DNA from: Rhodospirillaceae bacterium
Lineage (GTDB): Bacteria > Pseudomonadota > Alphaproteobacteria > Rhodospirillales > Rhodospirillaceae
Direction: 5' to 3'
DNA: 6,954 nt
Assembly (NCBI GenBank): GCA_016937315.1
Contig: JAFGWD010000244.1
Location: forward strand, 1 to 6,954
A program made the translations under genes and the position numbers. The notes under the pieces are model-generated. The model was not told where the DNA came from, made no database searches, and saw only the letters and a program-made list of their open reading frames with translations. Positions 1 through 6,214 of this stretch are shown piece by piece (position 1 is the stretch's first letter; the number at the start of each line of letters is the position of its first letter).

Positions 1-397
1 CCAAACGGAACGTCCCAGGACGGAACAAACCCGCCCGTAGCCCCCGGACCAACCCCGTCGGCGCAGGCATACGCTCCGCCGGAACCCGCCAATCGAATTC
101 TGGAAAATCGAAAACAATGCGATAGGGATCAGCGAGGGAGAAAACCCCATGCGTCGGCGATGCCGCCAAATCAAGGACCAAACGGGTCGCCGTATCCGTC
201 CCGCCTAAGCGCACCCCGGAGACTGCGATCAGCCCTGCCGCGCGTGCCGCTGCACCTCCTACGACCGCAAGCGCACCAGCGGCCAACCCCATCAACGATA
301 AAGAACGCCGCGAAAGCAACAGGCTGCGGCTCCCGTCAACAGAAGGCAGGACCTTTCCCTCAAACATGTGATCTTTCGGTGGAACTCGCTTGCTCAT
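1..397 (-). CDS. amiC: N-acetylmuramoyl-L-alanine amidase, N-terminal part (Tat signal plus AMIN domain), partial at left edge
   Basis: The minus strand is open from an ATG at 397 to the window edge (132 codons), so only the N-terminal part of the protein is visible. Residues 29-35 read SRRSLSL, a twin-arginine motif, followed by a hydrophobic Ala/Gly/Leu stretch to about residue 50 and an ARA site near residues 51-53. This predicts export to the periplasm by the Tat route. Residues 55-132 (starting GLIAVSGVRLGG, later DPYRIVFDFPEFDW) match the AMIN domain that targets amidases to the septal envelope. The zinc amidase_3 domain that cleaves the amide between MurNAc and the stem peptide must lie outside the window. 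A divergent amiC/rne pair is common in alphaproteobacteria, which supports the symbol. The start is uncertain: an in-frame ATG at 427 would add ten residues (MSRFFQQLDV), an ATG at 367 would remove ten, and none has a clear Shine-Dalgarno sequence. Confidence 0.85.
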   Translation of the reverse strand, partial: MSKRVPPKDHMFEGKVLPSVDGSRSLLLSRRSLSLMGLAAGALAVVGGAAARAAGLIAVSGVRLGGTDTATRLVLDLAASPTHGVFSLADPYRIVFDFPEFDWRVPAERMPAPTGLVRGLRAGLFRPGTFRL

Positions 398-468
398 GAC
401 GTCCAATTGTTGGAAGAAACGACTCATCAAGAAAGCCGACCCGTGCCCCACTTCTGACCATATAAAGT

Positions 469-495
469 ATTATGGAATACGGAGTCGCGATGCAA
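469..495 (-). promoter_or_regulatory. candidate promoter for the amidase gene
   Basis: Read on the minus strand, TTGCAT (490-495) and CATAAT (469-474) resemble sigma-70 -35 and -10 boxes. The spacer is only 15 nt. A poorer -10 (TAATAC) would give 17 nt. The boxes lie 40-100 bp upstream of the possible amidase starts in the most AT-rich part of the spacer. This is a visual match only. A T-rich stretch on the plus strand (518-533, with TATTCT and TATACG) could hold an rne promoter, but no good -35 was seen. Confidence 0.25.
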
Positions 496-642
496 CCTTC
501 GTCACAGCCTCAACGGGTTTTTTATTCTATACGTGTTCGGTTCGCAACAACGTCGCAAAACGGCCCCTTTTATGAAAGAAAAGCTATTGATGCATTTGTG
601 CCATTGTCCTGACACGTTTTCAGAGCTATCTTTCGGCGCGGT

Positions 643-660
643 GCTGGCTGTGGAGCCAGC
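643..660 (+). other. perfect 7-bp hairpin in the rne upstream region
   Basis: GCTGGCT (643-649) pairs perfectly with AGCCAGC (654-660) around the four-base loop GTGG. No U-tract follows directly, so it does not look like a terminator. It is the first of several inverted repeats between the divergent promoter zone and rne and may be part of the rne mRNA leader. The function is inferred. Confidence 0.5.
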
Positions 661-704
661 CGTCCGTGCGGTATCGTTCCGTTTTTCGCTTGTCACCCCC
701 TAAA

Positions 705-769
705 ACTTTTCACCGGGATCGGCGAGCCGGATAAACATCAAGGTCTCAGGCCTTGTTTGACGGAAAAGT
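705..769 (+). other. possible branched RNA fold in the rne leader
   Basis: ACTTTTC (705-711) can pair with GAAAAGT (763-769) as a closing stem. Inside it lie a weak CCGG/CCGG stem (713-716 with 727-730) and a stronger hairpin, CAAGGTC / GGCCTTG (739-745 with 749-755, one G-U pair, loop TCA). Together this would make a three-way junction. Pairing was judged by eye; no folding energy was computed. I do not recognise it as a known riboswitch or other named RNA family. Confidence 0.4.
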
Positions 770-894
770 ATTGAAGCCGCGCGGGAACGGATAGGCACGG
801 ACATTTCAGGCACATGTAGCCTTGATTATCGCCGGAATTTCAGTCGCCGCCACCGCACACACGAAACGAATGAACGATTTGCCGGAAACAGAAT

Positions 895-945
895 GTCGAC
901 AGCCAAACATGACCCGATACCCTCGGCTTTTTCTATGGCGTCGAC
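895..945 (+). other. long stem-loop with bulged A in the rne leader
   Basis: GTCGAC-A-GCCA (895-905) pairs with TGGCGTCGAC (936-945), giving 10 bp with one bulged A (position 901) and a 30-nt loop. Within the loop CCGA (914-917) can pair with TCGG (923-926) around TACCC. Each GTCGAC is itself a palindrome, so at DNA level this is also a repeated 6-bp dyad. A weaker stem, ATGCC/GGCAT (965-969 with 980-984), follows downstream. Confidence 0.45.
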
Positions 946-1011
946 GCGACCAAACAATGGGCGCATGCCAATGATGACCGGCATTTTCCACAGGCTTAAC
1001 GAACACACACG

Positions 1012-1056
1012 CGCCGCGCCGCTCAAGGCGGCCTGCGGCGGCGTATTGTCTTGGAG
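1012..1056 (+). promoter_or_regulatory. GC-only hairpin directly upstream of the rne ribosome binding site
   Basis: CGCCGC (1012-1017) pairs with GCGGCG (1035-1040), and GCCGC (1018-1022) with GCGGC (1028-1032), around the loop TCAAG. The result is 11 G-C pairs with a two-base CT bulge on the 3' side. The stem ends 12 nt before the GGAG at 1053-1056, the only visible Shine-Dalgarno for rne, which sits 11 nt from the ATG. Such a strong stem at the edge of the ribosome footprint could affect translation or serve as an RNase E entry site. That role is inferred from the known feedback control of E. coli rne through its leader. Confidence 0.5.
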
Positions 1057-1067
1057 TATCCCCTTTA

Positions 1068-3740
1068 ATGGTCAAACGTATGTTGATCGACGCCACGCAT
1101 CCCGAAGAGACGCGTGTGGTCATCATGAATGGAACGCGGCTTGAGGAGTTCGACGTCGAAACATCGACGAAACGACAAATCAAAGGAAACGTCTACCTCG
1201 CAAAAGTCGTAAGAGTTGAACCTTCGCTTCAGGCCGCTTTTGTTGATTACGGCGGGAACCGCCACGGTTTTCTCGCGTTCAGCGAAATCCACCCGGATTA
1301 TTATCAGATCCCGGCTGCGGACCGGCTGCGCCTGATTGAAGAAGAAGCTTCATCCAATTCGGCGGATGATTCGCACGACAACGCCCACAACACCACACCG
1401 GACGCTGCCGCCACGGACGCCAAAGCCGAAAACATCACCCCTGAGAATGCTAGCGCCGAAAACGAGCAAACCGTTGAGCATCTGGGTGGCGACGATGCAG
1501 ATGACGCCTCATCTTCTCGTGAACGGCAACGCCCCTACCGCCAGTATAAAATTCAGGACGTCATCAAACGACGCCAGATCATGCTGATTCAGGTTGTCAA
1601 AGAAGAACGCGGCAACAAAGGCGCGGCCCTAACCACGTACCTATCCCTGGCCGGGCGTTATTGTGTCCTGATGCCAAACACGCCGCGTGGCGGCGGGGTT
1701 TCGCGCAAAATCACCAGCGCCACCGACCGGCGCCGCTTAAAAGACATGATGAGCGGCCTGGAAATTCCAGAAGGCATGGCGGTCATCGTGCGTACCGCCG
1801 GGTCCGAACGATCAAAGACCGAGATCAAACGCGACTATGAATATTTGCTGCGGACCTGGAACGCCATCCGCACCCTGACGCTGGAATCCCGTGCGCCGTC
1901 TTTGGTGTACGAGGAAGCCACACTGATCAAACGGGCCATTCGCGACGTTTATGCCCGAGATATCGAAGAAATCCTGGTCGAAGGGGATGAGGGCTACCGC
2001 ATCGCCAAAGACTTCATGAAGGCATTGACCCCTAGCCACGCCAAAAAAGTCCAGCCATACAAGGACAGCCACGTCATGCCGCTGTTCCACCGGTATCAAG
2101 TGGAAAGCCAACTGGAAGCCCTGCACAACATTCAGGTGACGCTGAAATCCGGCGGCTACATCGTCATCAACCCGACCGAGGCCTTGGTTTCCATCGACGT
2201 AAATTCCGGGCGCTCGACGCGAGAACGCAACATTGAGGAAACCGCCCTTAAGACCAACATCGAAGCCTCCGATGAAATCGCACGCCAATTGCGCCTGCGC
2301 GACCTCGCCGGTTTGGTCGTCATCGACTACATTGACATGGAGGACGCAAAGAACAACGCGGCGGTGGAACGGCGCTTAAAAGAAGCACTGCGCTCTGACC
2401 GAGCCCGCATCCAAGTTGGCCGCATCAGCCCATTCGGCCTGATGGAGCTGTCGCGTCAACGCCTACGCCCATCCTTCGTCGAAAACAGCTATGTCGCCTG
2501 CCCGCACTGCAAGGGAGCCGGGATGATTCGCTCCACCGAATCCGAAGTGGTGCGAATTCTGCGCGTCATTGAGGAAGAAGGCGTGCGCCGCCGTTCCGCT
2601 GAAATCGCGATCACCGTACCCATCGCCATCGCCCTTTACATTCTTAACCAGAAGCGCACCGCTCTGGCGGAAATCGAGACCCGTTACGGCTTCTCCGTGA
2701 CCGTCAACGGTTCGGACACGATGATGCTGGGCGATGTCACACTGGACCGTCTCCGCGCTCTGTCTAAGGAAGAAAGCGAAGCCCTGACGCCGATCCCCTC
2801 CGAACCACATCCAGTCGAACCGGAAGACGAGATGGAAGAGGTCGAGGACGAGGGCGAAACCGAGGACGAGACCGAACCCCAGGCCGAGACACTTCCAACC
2901 ACAGAAGACGACGCCAAAGAAGACGGCGCGAAAAAGAAACGCCGCCGCCGCAAGCGGCGCAGCAAGCGGCCAGAAGCCGAGACTTCTGAAGATACGGTTG
3001 ATGCTTTTGCCATCAACGAGAATGGCACGGTCACGGTCTCCGACGAAGATGCCGAAGTATCGGACGGCACAACACCTCTGCCCCCCACTTTGAATGCAGA
3101 GACCGGTGATGCGGTTAAGAAGTCACGGCGGCGCGGGCGGCGCGGTGGACGGCGGCGGAACCGTACGCAAACCACCGAAGGCCTGACCGTGGAACAGGTC
3201 AATGACATCTTGTCCGAGGACGGAGGTTCTGATAACGCCGAAGACACACTGTCCTTGGCGGCGGACACCGAGGCCAACACCGCCCCGGCAACACAACAGC
3301 CCCCAGAAACACCATTGGACGTGATGCCGGAAGTATCGGTAGCAGAAGCGCCTCTGGGCATCGAAGCCCCCCTGGCTCCTGATGCTCCTGATGCCCCAAA
3401 ACCGAAGCCGAGACGGACCCGCAAACCTGCGGCAAAAAAGACCGTGTTGGCAGAAGGTGCCCCTGAAGAAACCGATCCACCAAAGCCGAAACGCGCACGG
3501 AAACCCGCCGTGAGGAAGCCAAAACCCACGGACGAGACACACGATGCTGCCTTATCTTCGGATGGTGTGGATGCGCCTGTGTCATCTGGAACGACCACCA
3601 TCCCGATCGTCGTCGTCGAAGCCCCACAACCAGAGCCTATGGCCGCAGAGCCAGAACCGGCAGCGCCACAACCAGAGCCTGTGGCGGCAGAACCGGCCGC
3701 GCCTGCGGGACCGCCGCGCACCGGATGGTGGAGCCGCTAA
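1068..3740 (+). CDS. rne: ribonuclease E, full length (890 aa)
   Basis: Endoribonuclease that starts mRNA decay and processes stable RNA precursors, usually as the scaffold of the degradosome. The N-terminus (MVKRMLIDATHPEETR) is the classic start of the family and follows GGAG at 1053-1056. The S1 domain shows the RNA-contacting Phe58 and Phe68 but is split by an acidic insert at about residues 91-152. The 5'-sensor has VRTAG with Arg242-Thr243. The DNase I-like catalytic part carries SIDVNSGRSTRERNIEETA with Asp377, and VVIDYIDM with Asp420, spaced 43 residues like the E. coli metal ligands D303 and D346. The Zn-link CPHC (Cys478, Cys481) sits 101 residues after Asp377, as in E. coli. From about residue 575 the protein is low-complexity: acidic runs alternate with Arg/Lys blocks at 622-634, 684-699, 779-791 and 806-819. 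It ends GPPRTGWWSR; a C-terminal GWW peptide binds PNPase in Caulobacter. It is transcribed alone and followed by a terminator. Confidence 0.97.
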   Translation: MVKRMLIDATHPEETRVVIMNGTRLEEFDVETSTKRQIKGNVYLAKVVRVEPSLQAAFVDYGGNRHGFLAFSEIHPDYYQIPAADRLRLIEEEASSNSADDSHDNAHNTTPDAAATDAKAENITPENASAENEQTVEHLGGDDADDASSSRERQRPYRQYKIQDVIKRRQIMLIQVVKEERGNKGAALTTYLSLAGRYCVLMPNTPRGGGVSRKITSATDRRRLKDMMSGLEIPEGMAVIVRTAGSERSKTEIKRDYEYLLRTWNAIRTLTLESRAPSLVYEEATLIKRAIRDVYARDIEEILVEGDEGYRIAKDFMKALTPSHAKKVQPYKDSHVMPLFHRYQVESQLEALHNIQVTLKSGGYIVINPTEALVSIDVNSGRSTRERNIEETALKTNIEASDEIARQLRLRDLAGLVVIDYIDMEDAKNNAAVERRLKEALRSDRARIQVGRISPFGLMELSRQRLRPSFVENSYVACPHCKGAGMIRSTESEVVRILRVIEEEGVRRRSAEIAITVPIAIALYILNQKRTALAEIETRYGFSVTVNGSDTMMLGDVTLDRLRALSKEESEALTPIPSEPHPVEPEDEMEEVEDEGETEDETEPQAETLPTTEDDAKEDGAKKKRRRRKRRSKRPEAETSEDTVDAFAINENGTVTVSDEDAEVSDGTTPLPPTLNAETGDAVKKSRRRGRRGGRRRNRTQTTEGLTVEQVNDILSEDGGSDNAEDTLSLAADTEANTAPATQQPPETPLDVMPEVSVAEAPLGIEAPLAPDAPDAPKPKPRRTRKPAAKKTVLAEGAPEETDPPKPKRARKPAVRKPKPTDETHDAALSSDGVDAPVSSGTTTIPIVVVEAPQPEPMAAEPEPAAPQPEPVAAEPAAPAGPPRTGWWSR
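3624..3707 (+). repeat. two-copy 42-bp (14-residue) repeat in the RNase E tail
   Basis: Residues 853-866 (PQPEPMAAEPEPAA) are repeated imperfectly at 867-880 (PQPEPVAAEPAAPA). The first 15 bases of each unit, at 3624 and 3666, are identical, which points to a recent tandem duplication in the Pro/Glu/Ala-rich linker just before the GWW end. A smaller 9-bp tandem (gctcctgat, 3375-3392, encoding APD APD) lies earlier in the tail. Such linkers vary freely in length in this family. Confidence 0.7.
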
Positions 3741-3762
3741 AGCCCACGCATGATCACAAAAC

Positions 3763-3793
3763 AAAAGGGCGACGGATTTCCGCCGCCCTTTTT
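3763..3793. terminator. bidirectional intrinsic terminator after rne
   Basis: AGGGCGACGG (3766-3775) pairs with CCGCCGCCCT (3780-3789), with one A-C mismatch, around the loop ATTT. On the plus strand it runs straight into TTTTT (3789-3793), 23-53 nt after the rne stop. On the minus strand the same stem is followed by TTTTGTTTT-like sequence, so it could also end leftward transcription from the small ORFs at 3847-4053. Confidence 0.85.
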
Positions 3794-3846
3794 GATGCCA
3801 AGAGCACGCTCAGGCGGCACGAACACCAACCTGAATCCGGCGGACC

Positions 3847-3945
3847 TCATCCTTCTTCCCCGTCGAGGATCAGGATTTCCAAATTGTCGAGGACTTGCAC
3901 GGTCTGCATCCATATCTGCGCGATATCATGGGTTCGCGTTTCCAT
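3847..3945 (-). CDS. candidate 32-residue small protein, unknown function
   Basis: ATG at 3945, stop TGA at 3847-3849. The peptide starts METRTHDIAQIWMQ and ends LEILILDGEEG; its middle (IAQIWMQTVQVLDNL) would form an amphipathic helix. AAGAGGG lies 5 nt upstream of the ATG, the best ribosome binding site in this gap. About two thirds of third codon positions are G or C. About 55 bp downstream is the terminator at 3763-3793, which has a usable U-run on this strand. It may form a bicistronic unit with the ORF ending at 3976, which is in the same frame 30 nt upstream. No family is recognised and no function is proposed. Very short ORFs with a passable ribosome site can arise by chance, so only conservation would settle it. 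Confidence 0.4.
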   Translation of the reverse strand: METRTHDIAQIWMQTVQVLDNLEILILDGEEG

Positions 3946-3975
3946 CTCAGCCCTCTTGAGCAAACACCCGCAATC

Positions 3976-4053
3976 TCACGCTCTTTCATCCGCCCACAGC
4001 CCGTTCTTGTCGATATCGAACGGTACGTTTCCCTTGAAGATCAGCCGGACCAT
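3976..4053 (-). CDS. candidate 25-residue small ORF, unknown function
   Basis: ATG at 4053, stop TGA at 3976-3978, encoding MVRLIFKGNVPFDIDKNG and then LWADERA. An in-frame ATG at 4077 would add eight residues (MSLQRKIR). Neither start has a convincing Shine-Dalgarno, which is the main argument against it. In its favour, 19 of 25 third positions are G or C although the opposite strand is not coding here, and the composition looks protein-like. DIDKNG resembles the start of a calcium-binding EF-hand loop (D-x-D-x-N-G), but the Glu expected at loop position 12 is Arg, so I do not claim calcium binding. If the TGA were read through, the frame would continue into the ORF at 3847-3945. Confidence 0.28.
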   Translation of the reverse strand: MVRLIFKGNVPFDIDKNGLWADERA

Positions 4054-4120
4054 CCTGATCTTGCGCTGTAGGGACATCGAACACGCGCACGAAAAAGTAC
4101 GCCCCGAGGGAGCCACAAAA

Positions 4121-4657
4121 ATGAAACGCCTGCTGATCGGACTGCTCACCGCTCTACTGCCCGGACTGTCCGCCTGCACCGGCGTTCCCGATGGCGTCAC
4201 GCCGGTGACAAGATTCGATGTCTCCCGCTATCTCGGCACATGGTACGAAATCGCACGCTTAGACCACCGCTTTGAACGCGGCTTGGTCGCGGTTTCCGCC
4301 ACCTACACCTTAAATTCCGACGGTAGTCTGAAAGTCGTCAATCGCGGGTACGACCCAAAAAAATGCGCATGGCGAGAGTCAACGGGCCGCGCCAAGTTCA
4401 TGGCGGACCCAAACACCGGGCACCTCGCGGTCAGTTTCTTTGGGCCATTCTATGGCGGGTATACGGTCTTCGCCTTGGATCACGACGCCTATGCCTGGGC
4501 CATGGTGTCCGGCCCCAGTCGAGACTATTTGTGGATTCTCAGCCGTACCCCCACCCTGCCCGACGCCATCCGCACCACACTGGTGGAACAAGCCCACGGC
4601 TTAGGTTTCCCCACCGATGGTTTGATTACCGTGCAGCAAAGCGTTCCGCCCTGTTGA
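4121..4657 (+). CDS. blc: outer-membrane lipocalin lipoprotein (Blc family), 178 aa
   Basis: Bacterial lipocalin; E. coli Blc (177 aa) is an outer-membrane lipoprotein that binds lysophospholipids and fatty acids. The start MKRLLIGLLTALLPGLSAC is a lipoprotein signal with lipobox LSAC and lipidated Cys19. Thr20 follows the Cys rather than Asp, which favours Lol sorting to the outer membrane. The mature part holds the lipocalin N-terminal motif GTWYEIAR (39-46) and the Blc-type run FERGLVAVSATYTL. It also has RGYDPKKCAWRESTGRAKF and, near the end, YAWAMVSGPSRDYLWILSRT, which includes the final conserved strand and Arg. The start is supported by GAGGGAG at 4106-4112, 8 nt before the ATG. The same frame is open back to 3725, but that stretch has no lipocalin character and would bury the signal peptide. 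Extra Cys82 and a C-terminal Cys178 might form a disulfide; this is speculative. It appears monocistronic; no clear promoter was seen. Confidence 0.93.
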   Translation: MKRLLIGLLTALLPGLSACTGVPDGVTPVTRFDVSRYLGTWYEIARLDHRFERGLVAVSATYTLNSDGSLKVVNRGYDPKKCAWRESTGRAKFMADPNTGHLAVSFFGPFYGGYTVFALDHDAYAWAMVSGPSRDYLWILSRTPTLPDAIRTTLVEQAHGLGFPTDGLITVQQSVPPC

Positions 4658-4696
4658 ACCCCGTGGCTCAGCCCACATCCGTCACCGCCGTAACAC

Positions 4697-4739
4697 ACAA
4701 AACCGCCCGGAGGAACCGAATCCCTCCGGGCGTCATTTT
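4697..4739. terminator. bidirectional terminator between blc and gatB
   Basis: CGCCCGGAGG (4704-4713) pairs perfectly with CCTCCGGGCG (4723-4732) around a nine-base loop. On the plus strand TCATTTT follows, a weak U-run. On the minus strand GGTTTTGTGTG follows. The gene pair is convergent (blc ends at 4657, gatB ends at 4759), so one hairpin probably ends both transcripts. Confidence 0.8.
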
Positions 4740-4758
4740 GACCTTATGGACGGACTGA

Positions 4759-6213
4759 TCAGCCCAGCAGTTTTTTCTTGATCATCGCGTTCAAGATGCC
4801 AGGGTTGGCCTTGCCCTGCGAAGCCTTCATCGCCTGACCAACGAACCACCCCAACAGCTTGTCCTTGCCGCCACGCACTTCGTCCGCCTTTTCCGGGTTG
4901 GCCGCAATCACCTGATCGACCACGGCTTCAATGGCCCCCGTATCGGTGACCTGCTTCAGGCCCTTTTCCTCGACGATCTTATCCGGCGCTTCTCCGGTTT
5001 CAACCATGATTTCAAAGACATCCTTGGCAATACGGCCAGAGATCGTATCGTCCTTAATCAGGTCCACCAGCTTGCCGATGTTGGCCGGAGAAACTGGACT
5101 GTCGGTGATATCGCGCCCCGTGCGCTTCAACGCACCGAACAAATCGCCCATCACCCAGTTGGCGACCATCTTGGCGTCATGGCCTTCGACCGCCTGTTCA
5201 AAGAACGCAGCGGTTTCTTTTTCCGCCACCAGAACACCCGCGTCGTAAGGAGACAGGCCGTATTCTCCGATGAAACGCGCCTTTTTTGCATCCGGCAGTT
5301 CCGGCATGTCCGACGCAATCTCAGCGATATAGGCTTCGGTCAATTCCAGAGGCAACAAATCCGGGTCCGGGAAATAACGATAATCGTGGGCGAATTCTTT
5401 GGACCGCATGGGACGTGTCGTAACCTTAGCCGAATCAAACAGGCGGGTTTCCTGTTCGATGATGCCCCCCGCTTCATAGACTTCAACATGTCGGGCGGCT
5501 TCGTACTCAATGGCCTGCATGACAAAACGCACGGAGTTGACGTTCTTGATCTCGCAACGGGTACGTAGCGGTTCGCCCGGATGACGGACGGACACATTAA
5601 CGTCAGCCCGCATGGAGCCTTCCTCCATGTTGCCATCACAGGTTTCCAAATACCGCAGAATCGCCCGCAATTTTTTCAAATACGCGCCGGCTTCTTCTGG
5701 ACTCCGCATATCTGGCTTGGACACGATTTCCATCAGTGCGACACCGGCCCGATTCAAATCGATCATCGACTTGGTGGGGTGCTGGTCATGCTGCGACTTA
5801 CCTGCATCAATTTCCAGATGCAAACGCTCGATCCCGACTTCACGGCTGGTGCCGTCCTTCAGGTCCAAGATCACCGTCCCCTCGCCAACGATCGGGTAGG
5901 CAAACTGGCTGATCTGATAGCCCAAAGGCAAATCGGCGTAGAAATAGTTCTTGCGATCAAACACCGAGCGCCGGTTGATAATGGCATTCAGTCCCAGGCC
6001 GGTTTTCACCGCCTGACGAATGCACACCGTATTGATCACCGGCAACATCCCCGGCATGCCGCAATCCAGGAAGGCCACCTGGGTGTTGGCATCCGCACCA
6101 AAGGTGGTGGAGGCTCCGGAAAACAGCTTCGACTTGGAAATCACCTGAGCATGGACTTCCAAGCCAATGACGACTTCCCACGGGCCGGTTTCACCCTGAA
6201 TGATGTAACTCAT
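4759..6213 (-). CDS. gatB: Asp-tRNA(Asn)/Glu-tRNA(Gln) amidotransferase subunit B, full length (484 aa)
   Basis: GatB is the tRNA-binding kinase subunit of GatCAB. It uses ATP to activate Glu or Asp on mischarged tRNA so that ammonia from GatA can amidate it, in the cytoplasm. Family motifs in order: VIGLEVHAQ (15-23), CGMPGMLPVIN (51-61), HLEIDAGKS (132-140), DLNRAGVALMEIVSKPDMRS (152-171), CDGNMEEGSMRADVNVS (192-208), CEIKNVNS (220-227) and YRYFPDPDLLP (278-288). The helical tail domain at about 330-484 ends GWFVGQAMKASQGKANPG plus a lysine-rich end. Length is normal for the family. The start is firm: GGGGGAG at 6222-6228 lies 8 nt upstream, inside the end of gatA. Only 1 nt separates the gatA stop from this ATG, so translation is probably coupled. 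In the family signature the usual Pro in GVPLMEI is Ala156-160 context GVALMEI; I believe this is common in alphaproteobacteria. Confidence 0.97.
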   Translation of the reverse strand: MSYIIQGETGPWEVVIGLEVHAQVISKSKLFSGASTTFGADANTQVAFLDCGMPGMLPVINTVCIRQAVKTGLGLNAIINRRSVFDRKNYFYADLPLGYQISQFAYPIVGEGTVILDLKDGTSREVGIERLHLEIDAGKSQHDQHPTKSMIDLNRAGVALMEIVSKPDMRSPEEAGAYLKKLRAILRYLETCDGNMEEGSMRADVNVSVRHPGEPLRTRCEIKNVNSVRFVMQAIEYEAARHVEVYEAGGIIEQETRLFDSAKVTTRPMRSKEFAHDYRYFPDPDLLPLELTEAYIAEIASDMPELPDAKKARFIGEYGLSPYDAGVLVAEKETAAFFEQAVEGHDAKMVANWVMGDLFGALKRTGRDITDSPVSPANIGKLVDLIKDDTISGRIAKDVFEIMVETGEAPDKIVEEKGLKQVTDTGAIEAVVDQVIAANPEKADEVRGGKDKLLGWFVGQAMKASQGKANPGILNAMIKKKLLG

Positions 6214-6214
6214 C

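Noticed and set aside
154..165. Possible loss of a key residue in GatB (Ala in GVALMEI where many family members have Pro)
   Set aside because: Numbers here are protein residues. Other motifs are intact, and I recall Ala or Gly at this position in alphaproteobacterial GatB, so it is probably a lineage feature.
160..399. Plus-strand ORF of 79 codons
   Set aside because: It lies antisense to the amidase, whose Tat signal and AMIN domain are clear, and has a Pro/Arg-rich shadow composition.
511..530. T-run at 518-523 as a terminator
   Set aside because: No GC-rich inverted repeat precedes it on the plus strand; it fits better as AT-rich promoter DNA.
502..696. Minus-strand ORF of 64 codons in the amidase-rne spacer
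   Set aside because: No ribosome site, no protein-like hydrophobic pattern, and it overlaps the 643-660 hairpin and the likely promoter zone.
893..1144. Plus-strand ORF of 83 codons overlapping the start of rne
   Set aside because: It runs out of frame into rne, lacks a ribosome site, and lies over predicted leader hairpins.
2684..3721. Long open frame (345 codons) on the minus strand opposite the RNase E tail
   Set aside because: It is Ser/Gly/Arg low-complexity, mirrors the codon bias of the repetitive rne tail, and has no recognisable domain.
3725..4120. N-terminal extension of the lipocalin in the same open frame back to 3725
   Set aside because: It crosses the rne stop and the terminator, has no domain character, and would put the lipoprotein signal in the middle of the protein. 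The ATG at 4121 has a good ribosome site.
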